This document shows, in pieces, positions 6,425 to 11,863 of a DNA stretch of 16,050 nucleotides (positions are counted from its first letter, which is position 1; each line of letters opens with the position of its first letter). The stretch comes from CAWVWF01 sp963933885. Lineage in GTDB: Bacteria > Bacteroidota > Bacteroidia > Flavobacteriales_C > GCA-002722245. The position numbers were made by a program, and so were the translations under genes. Under the pieces are notes generated by a model. It was not told where the DNA came from and ran no database searches. It saw nothing but the letters and a program-made list of their open reading frames with translations. The stretch lies in NCBI GenBank assembly GCA_963933885.1, contig CAWVWF010000066.1, positions 1-16,050 of the forward strand, written 5' to 3'.

Positions 6425-6497
6425 CGGCGCTGGCGGGGATCGAACCCGCAACCACTCGAGCGACAGTCGAGCATTCAACCAATTGAACTACAGCGCC
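6425..6497 (-). tRNA. tRNA-Asp (GTC)
   Basis: 73 bases. The acceptor GGCGCTG/CAGCGCC is perfect, with G73 as expected for Asp. The anticodon stem CTCGA/TCGAG has loop CTGTCGC. The T-stem GCGGG/CCCGC is perfect. No CCA is encoded. Confidence 0.95.
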
Positions 6498-6501
6498 ATA
6501 A

Positions 6502-6630
6502 AGTTTATTCGTCCACCCGTGAAAAGACTTTTTCAAACTTACACCCCGCTAAAGGAGGGATCACGGTCTTTAACCGTTCCTTGAAACTTAAAGCTGGTCT
6601 TTAGCCACCAGTTTGGTTTCGGAATAAACT
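6502..6630 (-). ncRNA. Structured spacer closed by a 9-bp terminal stem, between tRNA-Pro(TGG) and tRNA-Asp
   Basis: This 129-base segment has ends AGTTTATTC and GAATAAACT, which pair perfectly. On the minus strand it contains the hairpins CTGGT/ACCAG and ACGGT/ACCGT, whose loops both carry TAAAG, then CCC/GGGG, then GAAAA/TTTTC. A CACGGGTGG word shared with the spacer at 6331-6417 lies near its 3' end. It has no tRNA anatomy and no convincing coding frame. I do not recognise the family. Placement and terminal stem suggest a folded RNA within the array transcript. Confidence 0.45.
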
Positions 6631-6632
6631 AA

Positions 6633-6657
6633 ATTGTAAACCCTTGTTGGGGTTTAA
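6633..6657 (-). repeat. Hairpin 3' of tRNA-Pro(TGG)
   Basis: On the minus strand AAACCC pairs with GGGTTT around a short loop, a few bases beyond the end of tRNA-Pro(TGG). An equivalent hairpin (AAACC/GGTTT) lies at 7078-7101, directly after the second tRNA-Pro. The tRNA and its hairpin were therefore probably duplicated as one unit. Confidence 0.5.
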
Positions 6658-6662
6658 CAAAG

Positions 6663-6734
6663 TCTAAAAGGTGGGATTCGAACCCACAACCTCGTGCATC
6701 CAAAGCACGTAAACAGCCATTGTTATTCTTCTAG
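6663..6734 (-). tRNA. tRNA-Pro (TGG), atypical D-arm
   Basis: 72 bases. The acceptor CTAGAAG/CTTTTAG has one wobble, with C1-G72 and A73 as in bacterial tRNA-Pro. The anticodon stem CGTGC/GCACG has loop TTTGGAT, giving TGG. The T-arm GTGGG-TTCGAAT-CCCAC is perfect. The D-arm is unusual: position 8 is A rather than U, only three pairs form (AAC/GTT), and the loop is short though it keeps GG. It may be functional with altered tertiary contacts, or decaying. Confidence 0.82.
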
Positions 6735-6740
6735 ATTTAT

Positions 6741-6889
6741 CTCGCGCGCATGTTCCGGAGGACATGCGTGTGTACTTACATTCGCATCTCCAGATGCGAG
6801 TAGTTATTGTAAATCGCGTCTGGAGACGCAAGGGTAGATACACACGCATGTCCTTCGACTCCGCTCAGGATGACAAAAATGCGCGCGAG
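6741..6889. repeat. Long inverted-repeat element, copy 2 (right arm interrupted)
   Basis: The left arm and centre match the element at 1728-1862 almost exactly, including both internal hairpins. The right arm matches through CACACGCATGTCCT, then is replaced by TTCGACTCCGCTCAGGATGACA (6853-6875) before resuming at GCGCGCGAG. That inserted word is itself an interspersed bacterial repeat I recognise, so one repeat sits inside another. The element lies between tRNA-Pro(TGG) and tRNA-Ser(TGA), separated from them by about six bases on each side. Confidence 0.8.
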
Positions 6890-6894
6890 TGTAG

Positions 6895-6981
6895 TAGAAG
6901 AGGTGGGAATTGAACCCACACGAGTCGTTATCTCCTAACGGTTTTCAAAACCGCGTCCACCACCGATTGGCTTACTCTTCT
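6895..6981 (-). tRNA. tRNA-Ser (TGA)
   Basis: 87 bases, class II. The acceptor AGAAGAG/CTCTTCT is perfect, and positions 8-9 are TA. The anticodon stem GCGGT/ACCGT has loop TTTGAAA, giving TGA. A long variable arm follows, then the T-arm GTGGG-TTCAATT-CCCAC. The D-stem is weak, with only two firm pairs, and position 73 is A rather than the usual G. Size and variable arm support Ser. Confidence 0.85.
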
Positions 6982-6987
6982 GTGTTG

Positions 6988-7074
6988 CGGGAAACAATGG
7001 GATCGAACCATATTCTTCATTTGAAGAACAGTTTGTTTAGCAAACAGCTCCCTGCCCAGCAAGGATTATTTCCC
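6988..7074 (-). tRNA. tRNA-Ser (GCT), imperfect anticodon stem
   Basis: 87 bases, class II. The acceptor GGGAAAT/GTTTCCC with G73 fits Ser. The D-loop contains GGG. The anticodon loop TTGCTAA is the usual Ser(GCU) loop, but in that register only three stem pairs form; an alternative pairing GTTTG/CAAAC would shift the loop. The variable arm TTCTTC/GAAGAA is clear, and the T-loop is TTCGATC. Position 8 is A, as in the neighbouring Pro tRNAs. Confidence 0.72.
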
Positions 7075-7077
7075 GTA

Positions 7078-7101
7078 TTGTAAACCTTTTTAGGGGTTTG
7101 T
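7078..7101 (-). repeat. Hairpin 3' of tRNA-Pro(AGG)
   Basis: On the minus strand AAACC pairs with GGTTT around CCTAAAA, immediately after the tRNA-Pro-like gene at 7105. It is the counterpart of the hairpin at 6633-6657. Confidence 0.45.
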
Positions 7102-7104
7102 TGG

Positions 7105-7176
7105 TCTAGAAGGTGAGATTCGAACTCACAACCTCGTGCTTCCTGGGCACGTAAACAGCCGTTGTTATTCTTCTAG
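7105..7176 (-). tRNA. tRNA-Pro-like (AGG), atypical D-arm and no U33
   Basis: 72 bases, a close duplicate of the gene at 6663-6734. The acceptor CTAGAAG/CTTCTAG is perfect, with A73, and the T-arm is GTGAG-TTCGAAT-CTCAC. The anticodon loop is CCAGGAA: the anticodon reads AGG, and position 33 is C instead of the near-universal U. The D-arm shares the odd features of its twin. It may be a working isodecoder with unusual rules or a decaying copy. Confidence 0.7.
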
Positions 7177-7183
7177 ATTTTGG

Positions 7184-7257
7184 TAGGCCTAATAGGATTC
7201 GAACCTACACTGTACCGGGCTTAAACCGGATGCCTCTTCCAATTGGGCTATAGGCCT
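7184..7257 (-). tRNA. tRNA with Leu anticodon TAA but class I architecture
   Basis: 74 bases. The acceptor AGGCCTA/TAGGCCT is perfect, with A73. TA at 8-9 is followed by a D-arm with GCC/GGC and TTGG. The anticodon stem TCCGG/CCGGT has one T-T mismatch at its base, and the loop is TTTAAGC. The variable loop is only ACAGT, five bases, whereas bacterial tRNA-Leu normally has a long variable arm. G37 is also unexpected for this anticodon. All arms fold, so it is a real tRNA gene; its amino acid is uncertain. Confidence 0.85.
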
Positions 7258-7280
7258 ATTTTGTATTGTATCTGTATTTG

Positions 7281-7354
7281 TAGGCCTGATGAGATTCGAA
7301 CTCACACTGTCCAGATCCTAAATCTGGTGCCTCTTCCAGTTGGGCTACAGGCCT
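7281..7354 (-). tRNA. tRNA with Leu anticodon TAG but class I architecture
   Basis: 74 bases and first gene of the array. The acceptor AGGCCTG/CAGGCCT is perfect, with A73. The D-arm has GCC/GGC with CTGG. The anticodon stem CCAGA/TCTGG is perfect, with loop TTTAGGA, giving TAG. The variable loop is ACAGT, five bases. It is a diverged duplicate of the gene at 7184-7257. Short-variable-loop Leu tRNAs are normal in animal mitochondria but unusual for bacteria, so charging by LeuRS is not assured. Confidence 0.87.
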
Positions 7355-7503
7355 GTGTTTTGTTTGATTTACTGTATTTTATCGAGAGACTTGATGAATA
7401 AATTTATCCTACCTCAAGTCCGAAAGGATTTGCTCTTCCAAACATCGTATTTGGACTTACATGTTTATGTTTTATTTTCTGTGCGCTTAGCTAGGCGTCT
7501 AGG

Positions 7504-7521
7504 TCCCAGCCTTCGCTGGGA
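7504..7521. repeat. REP-like hairpin TCCCAGC-CTTC-GCTGGGA
   Basis: A perfect 7-bp stem with a CTTC loop, followed by TGACAG. The trailing GGATGACA is shared with the repeat inserted at 6853-6875, a pattern common among interspersed intergenic repeats. Confidence 0.65.
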
Positions 7522-7593
7522 TGACAGAAATTTTATTAATTACAAGCTGGATGTCAATGAACGTGTCTTTGTTTTTAATTTTTAGGCACAAAA

Positions 7594-7622
7594 AAAAGCC
7601 TTAGTTTTCACCAAGGCTTTCA
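7594..7622 (-). terminator. Strong terminator for minus-strand transcription
   Basis: AAGCCTT pairs with AAGGCTT around a ten-base loop. Read on the minus strand the stem is followed by eight T residues; on the plus strand there is only a weaker T-run. It therefore mainly ends a transcript coming from above 7645, which is unexplained by any firm gene and would insulate the tRNA array. Confidence 0.8.
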
Positions 7623-7653
7623 AATTTTTTCAGGAGTTATTAGTTATAACTCA

Positions 7654-7803
7654 TCAGCAAATTTCCCTTGGGGGTTTATACGATCTCGAATAAAAATCCA
7701 GTAAACATAACGGTGAACACGATAACGAATCGTTGTCACTCTGATGCAGACGATCCATTTGTGGACGGCGACTTATTGCTTGTATGTTTTGAATTGTTAT
7801 CAT
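7654..7803 (-). CDS. Possible small ORF (49 aa) ending before the strong terminator
   Basis: ATG at 7803 opens 49 codons with N-terminus MITIQNIQAISRRPQ and C-terminus YKPPREIC. A second open frame overlaps it and ends at 7644 with NPQGKFADEL, starting perhaps at a GTG. Neither has recognisable homology by eye. The reason to list it is position: the minus-strand terminator at 7594-7622 lies just downstream, implying that something is transcribed here. It could equally be a non-coding RNA or a gene remnant. Confidence 0.25.
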   Translation of the reverse strand: MITIQNIQAISRRPQMDRLHQSDNDSLSCSPLCLLDFYSRSYKPPREIC

Positions 7804-7933
7804 TTTTTATTTTCTTTAGGACTTCAATTAGAGGCTGTTTTGTATGCCTCGTTTCTCAATCACAAAACAAATATTGAAAGGATGTACGCAGTCTTTTTGC
7901 GTAACGAAAAAAAAGTTGTAATTTTCTTTTTGT

Positions 7934-8554
7934 ATGGAGGAAAATGTAGCACAGATTTTTAAGATTTTCGAAGAGTTTTCAGGGGTTTCAGATGAATTGA
8001 GTGCTTCTGCGAAGAAGGCTAAAATAGAAAGTGAAAAACTTGGAGTAGCTGGTGCAGGCGCTAGTATTGTAGCTGAAGAGTTAAGGAAGTTATCTGAAAA
8101 TGCGATAAATGCAACCGAATCTTTAAAGATAATAGGACGCCAATTTAAGGACGCGGTTGATAAAGAGAATCAATCAAATGATGGTTCGATTGTATTAATG
8201 GCAGAAGAGATAGGAAGAACTTTAAATGTTGTTACAGATATTGCTGCACAAACAAATTTGCTTGCACTTAATGCTGCAATAGAAGGTGCAAGAATAGGAG
8301 AACCAGCGAGAAGCTTTGTTGGAGTTGCAGAGGAGATAAGAAAATCAGCTGAAAAGTTAAAAAACATTGCTGTTGCTGAAGAGCGCTTAATTTCAAAAAT
8401 TCAAGTGGAAGCTTCGGGTGGTGTATATACACCCCCTGTAATAGGTGAAGATTCCTCTTCAGACAGATTAGACTCAAACATATTATGTACTACAAATGTT
8501 ATAACAGCAATTGTTGCTATTGGAGCACTTGTACTTTTTTACTTTTTAAGTTAA
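7934..8554 (+). CDS. Tail-anchored chemoreceptor-like signalling protein
   Basis: This gene encodes 206 residues. Residues 102-123 (DIAAQTNLLALNAAIEGARIGE) match the hairpin tip of methyl-accepting chemotaxis proteins, the part that binds CheA and CheW, followed by the descending helix (SFVGVAEEIRKSAEKLKNIA). An earlier segment (about 39-80, ASIVAEELRKLSENAINATESLK) also looks like a descending MCP helix, as if the protein were one and a half signalling hairpins. There is no N-terminal transmembrane sensor or HAMP. Instead residues 187-204 (VITAIVAIGALVLFYFL) form a single C-terminal membrane helix, so it should be tail-anchored with the coiled coil in the cytoplasm. The start at 7934 lacks a Shine-Dalgarno site. 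The WYL-dioxygenase gene begins four bases after the stop, indicating an operon. It may be a truncated receptor recruited as a scaffold or partner of the WYL protein. Confidence 0.82.
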   Translation: MEENVAQIFKIFEEFSGVSDELSASAKKAKIESEKLGVAGAGASIVAEELRKLSENAINATESLKIIGRQFKDAVDKENQSNDGSIVLMAEEIGRTLNVVTDIAAQTNLLALNAAIEGARIGEPARSFVGVAEEIRKSAEKLKNIAVAEERLISKIQVEASGGVYTPPVIGEDSSSDRLDSNILCTTNVITAIVAIGALVLFYFLS

Positions 8555-8558
8555 CAAT

Positions 8559-10280
8559 ATGCCTGCTAACAGAAATGCATTAATCAGATATAAAACGATT
8601 GATAAGTGTTTACAGAATCGATATAGAACTTGGACTTTAGATAACTTGATTGATGAGTGTTCGGACACATTGTATGAATACGAGGGGATAGACAAGGGGA
8701 TAAGTAAACGAACTGTGCAGATGGATATCCAGATGATGCGTAGTGAGAAGTTGGGATACAATGCACCTATTATTGTTGTGGATCGAAAGTACTATACTTA
8801 TGAAAACCCTGAATACTCTATCACCAATATTCCTTTAACAGCGCAAGACTTAGGGAAGCTTTCTGAAACAGTAGAAATACTACGTCAGTTTAAAGGTTTC
8901 TCTCACTTCCAAGAATTGGATGGAATGATCCAGAAGTTGGAAGATCATGTTTATTCGGCTAAAACGAATAGTCAAACTGTGATTGATATTGAGAAGAATG
9001 AGAACTTAAAAGGATTGGAATTTTTGGATGAGTTATATCAATCTATCATTCAGCAAAAGGCAATAGAATTAACGTATCAATCTTTTAAAGCCAGACAAGC
9101 GAATAGTTTTAACTTTCACCCTTACCACCTTAAAGAGTATAGAAACAGATGGTTTGTTATTGGGGTTAAAAAGAAGAACGCACCAATTATGAATCTTGCT
9201 TTGGATAGAATTATAAATATTAAAGAGAGCGAATTACCTTATTTTAAAGATGAAGATTTTGACGCTGATGAGCATTTTAAAAATGTAATCGGCGTATCTG
9301 TTAGTCCGACTTTGGAGCCTATGGAAGTGATCCTCTTTGTTACGCATACACACTCACCATATATAGAAACGAAGCCAATTCATAGTTCTCAGAAGGTGAT
9401 TAGTAAAGACAATTATGGAATGACGATTTCCTTAAATGTGCAATACAACTTTGAGTTAGAAAAGGAGATTCTTGGATTTGGAGATGGTGTTAAAGTGATA
9501 GCACCTTTAAACTTAAGAAGGAATATAACGAACAGATTAAACGGAGCGGTAGATTTATATAAAACTGAATTGAGCGTAGCTGGTTTGAAAGCCATGAATG
9601 CTAAACTGGAACACAAGGGAGTAGCGGTTTTAAACTTTATATACACGCAGAGAGAAGTTAAAAAGCTTTCTATTATACTTGAAAATCATTTCAAACAAGA
9701 TCCTACTAAAACCCATGCTAGGCGACAATTGTTAAAGCGTATTCCTGATTTAAAGGAGGTGTTGTTGAATAAGAATTTGATAGCCATTGTAAAGTCTGTA
9801 GATAAAAATGCTTTCCTTTCAAAAGCGATTTACTTTAACAAGGAAGGGGATAATAATTGGTATGTAAACTGGCATCAAGATGTTCCGATCAATGTATCTA
9901 AGAAAGTAGTTACTAAAGGATATTCGGCATGGACGAGTAAGGATGATGTAATTAGCGTTAGACCGCCAATTGAGTTACCTAAAGCTACTTTTTCAATTAG
10001 GATTCATTTGGATGATACCAATGATAAGAACGGTGCATTAAGAGTGATTCCAGGTTCGCATAATAAAATATTAAGCGACAAGGAGATTGAGTTGATTACA
10101 GAGAGTTCTATTCCAAAAATATGTGAAGTTCCTGCTGGAGGAATTCAGTTGATGAAGCCGTTGTTATTACATGCCTCTTCTAAAACAGTTTCTCAGAAAA
10201 AGAGAAGAGTGATTCATTTGGAGTTTACGTCTTATGAATTGCCGGAAGGTTTGGAGTGGGCTGAGCAGGAGAAAATATAG
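8559..10280 (+). CDS. WYL-type regulator fused to a PhyH-like Fe(II)/2-oxoglutarate dioxygenase domain
   Basis: This gene encodes 573 residues. Residues 1-75 form a helix-turn-helix region typical of Bacteroidota WYL regulators (ALIRYKTIDKCLQNR, SKRTVQMDIQMMR). The WYL domain lies at about 155-235 (HPYHLKEYRNRWFVIGV at 187-203) and a WCX-like region at 250-335, where such proteins usually end. Here another 230 residues follow. They contain WHQD (H439, D441), H538 in LLLHASS and R549 exactly 11 residues later, the HxD...H...R set of phytanoyl-CoA-dioxygenase-like enzymes, with the supporting GALRVIPGSHN segment. All metal and 2-oxoglutarate ligands appear present, so the domain may be active; its substrate is unknown. 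WYL domains sense ligands or nucleic acids and often regulate stress or defence genes. No frameshift or stop marks the junction. It follows the chemoreceptor-like gene by four bases. Confidence 0.87.
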   Translation: MPANRNALIRYKTIDKCLQNRYRTWTLDNLIDECSDTLYEYEGIDKGISKRTVQMDIQMMRSEKLGYNAPIIVVDRKYYTYENPEYSITNIPLTAQDLGKLSETVEILRQFKGFSHFQELDGMIQKLEDHVYSAKTNSQTVIDIEKNENLKGLEFLDELYQSIIQQKAIELTYQSFKARQANSFNFHPYHLKEYRNRWFVIGVKKKNAPIMNLALDRIINIKESELPYFKDEDFDADEHFKNVIGVSVSPTLEPMEVILFVTHTHSPYIETKPIHSSQKVISKDNYGMTISLNVQYNFELEKEILGFGDGVKVIAPLNLRRNITNRLNGAVDLYKTELSVAGLKAMNAKLEHKGVAVLNFIYTQREVKKLSIILENHFKQDPTKTHARRQLLKRIPDLKEVLLNKNLIAIVKSVDKNAFLSKAIYFNKEGDNNWYVNWHQDVPINVSKKVVTKGYSAWTSKDDVISVRPPIELPKATFSIRIHLDDTNDKNGALRVIPGSHNKILSDKEIELITESSIPKICEVPAGGIQLMKPLLLHASSKTVSQKKRRVIHLEFTSYELPEGLEWAEQEKI

Positions 10281-10528
10281 GTCCTTGCCTTCTTAGGAAT
10301 AACAAGTGTATTTAATTGTAGGGATGCCCCTTGTGGGTATCCGAAACACAGTGCTTCATATTTACACTACTAGGTGGCGGGTACCCACAAGGGGCACCCC
10401 TACATTTACGTATTGGATTCAAAATTTATTTCGGACGTAATGAGCTTTCATATTGATGATGAATTAAACGAGGTTGAAAATCGGAATTGAACAAAACAAG
10501 CTTATATTTATCCAATAATTAGAACATC
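10281..10528. other. Intergenic region before the lipoprotein gene
   Basis: No gene is seen. The main content is the inverted repeat at 10317-10404. The A/T-rich remainder (10405-10528) should carry the promoter of the lipoprotein gene, but no motif is clear enough to call. Confidence 0.6.
10317..10404. repeat. Interspersed inverted repeat, 27-base arms
   Basis: The arms 10317-10343 and 10378-10404 are inverted copies with two differences in 27 bases; the core is GCCCCTTGTGGGTA. The central 34 bases are A/T-rich. GC content is well above the flanks and there is no coding content. It could act as a bidirectional hairpin ending the WYL operon, although no T-run follows. Confidence 0.8.
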
Positions 10529-11857
10529 ATGAAATCGATTTATCTATTCCTATTTTCAGCACTTATATTCATAAGCTGTTCTACAGATATCCAACCTTCT
10601 GTATTAGAGAAAGCATCAACACCAGCCCAAGAATTCTTTATAGATTCAAATTCAGACACCTTGCTTTATGGAAAAGAAGGAACAGTTGTTTTTATAGAGA
10701 AAGGATCGCTCGTGAATTATTATGGTGAAACAGTAACCGATAGTGTTGTAGTTACTTTAAAAGAGCTTTACAAAACTTCTGATATGTTGACTTCAGATGT
10801 GACGATGCGTTCTGGAAATAAGATCTTAGAAACAGGAGGGATGATTGAACTTCAAGCTTATTCAAAAGGAGAACAGCTTGAAGTTGATTACGATAAATCC
10901 ATTGTTGTTCATTTTCCTAAGCAAAGTCAAACTGATAGTATGAGGCTTTTCTATGGTTCTGGGAAATCACATGGTGGAGGAGATTCAGTTGAAGAATATG
11001 TTGAGGTTATTAAAAATGACATGATTACATGGAGTTTGGAAGAGAGTAGTGTTCCTAAGATTGAAAATAGAATTCAGTATTGGTATACAGACTTTGATGA
11101 TTTGGATGATTCGAGTCTATACTTATCAGACGGAAGAAGTGCTTATGATACAATTAAAGAGCTATTTAATTTTTCTCAAAAAGAAAAAGAATATTTCCTT
11201 AATAAAACAAGTAAGGTTCAATATGATATAGATAAAGAAGGGAAGCTTCATTATGACGAAGTTGATGGTAGTGTCATTACTAAAAAAATGGAGAGAAAAT
11301 TGGCTAATGTCGTGAAGTTATTCCCACTTTGTAAACCATATACAGTTAAAGGTGAGCTAGTAGATATGCCTGGGCATTTTCAAATCTGGAGTGAAATCAA
11401 ACCAGCCAAATTCCTAAGCAACAACGGTTACCTAAAACAAATAGAGAAAAAGATGTCATCATCTGATACCTCAAAATCTGCGATAAGCGTGGCTGAACTT
11501 CAATACTATATTTTCGATTCAAAACAACTAGGATGGATGAACTGTGATCAGTTTATTAACCCAAACCCAATCAAGGAAGACTTTGTAGTTTCAGTACCAA
11601 AATCAGAAAACATATTCGTGAAAATCATCTTCAAAAATTACAAGACGATCATGATAGGAGATGAAGAAAAAGGAAAATTCACCTTTAAAGATTTACCTAT
11701 TGATGAACCAGTTAAGGTTGTAGTAATTGACGAGAAAGATGGGAAACCATTACTTAAAATTACGGATACCAAAACATCAGGAACTGCTTTTAAAATAGAA
11801 ACTCTAGATCCAGTTTCATTAAGTGAATTACAAGAGAAATTGAAGGAATTAGATTAG
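10529..11857 (+). CDS. Lipoprotein with ZU5-like surface domain
   Basis: This gene encodes 442 residues. MKSIYLFLFSALIFISC is a lipoprotein signal with the acylated Cys at 17, and the next residues, STD, do not forbid export to the outer membrane. Residues about 35-135 (DTLLYGKEGTVVFIEKGSLVNYYGE, VTDSVVVTLKELYKTSDML, LETGGMIELQAYSKGEQLEVDY, IVVHFP) match the ZU5-like pattern common in Bacteroidota cell-surface proteins. The middle is charged, and residues about 350-430 look like a further beta-sandwich (FVVSVPKSENIFVKIIFK). No catalytic motif is seen. The next gene starts six bases after the stop, so the two secreted products are probably made together. Exact function unknown. Confidence 0.8.
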   Translation: MKSIYLFLFSALIFISCSTDIQPSVLEKASTPAQEFFIDSNSDTLLYGKEGTVVFIEKGSLVNYYGETVTDSVVVTLKELYKTSDMLTSDVTMRSGNKILETGGMIELQAYSKGEQLEVDYDKSIVVHFPKQSQTDSMRLFYGSGKSHGGGDSVEEYVEVIKNDMITWSLEESSVPKIENRIQYWYTDFDDLDDSSLYLSDGRSAYDTIKELFNFSQKEKEYFLNKTSKVQYDIDKEGKLHYDEVDGSVITKKMERKLANVVKLFPLCKPYTVKGELVDMPGHFQIWSEIKPAKFLSNNGYLKQIEKKMSSSDTSKSAISVAELQYYIFDSKQLGWMNCDQFINPNPIKEDFVVSVPKSENIFVKIIFKNYKTIMIGDEEKGKFTFKDLPIDEPVKVVVIDEKDGKPLLKITDTKTSGTAFKIETLDPVSLSELQEKLKELD

Positions 11858-11863
11858 TAGATT

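Larger units (their letters stand above)
7355..7653. other. Gene-free stretch upstream of the tRNA array
   Basis: This must contain the promoter of the minus-strand tRNA array, but I cannot point to a convincing promoter. It holds one REP-like hairpin (7504-7521) and one strong terminator (7594-7622). An 81-codon plus-strand frame (7340-7585) starts inside the Leu tRNA and crosses the hairpin, so I treat it as spurious. Confidence 0.6.

Noticed and set aside
6351..6604. Frames of about 60 codons on both strands around tRNA-Asp
   Set aside because: They overlap a well-folded tRNA and the structured spacers, and show no protein-like composition.
6664..6849. Minus-strand frame of 61 codons inside the tRNA array
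   Set aside because: It covers tRNA-Pro and the second copy of the inverted-repeat element, so the reading frame is incidental.
7668..7962. Two overlapping plus-strand frames of about 70 codons before the chemoreceptor-like gene
   Set aside because: They overlap each other and one runs past the start of the gene at 7934. Composition is not protein-like, and the terminator nearby points to minus-strand transcription instead.
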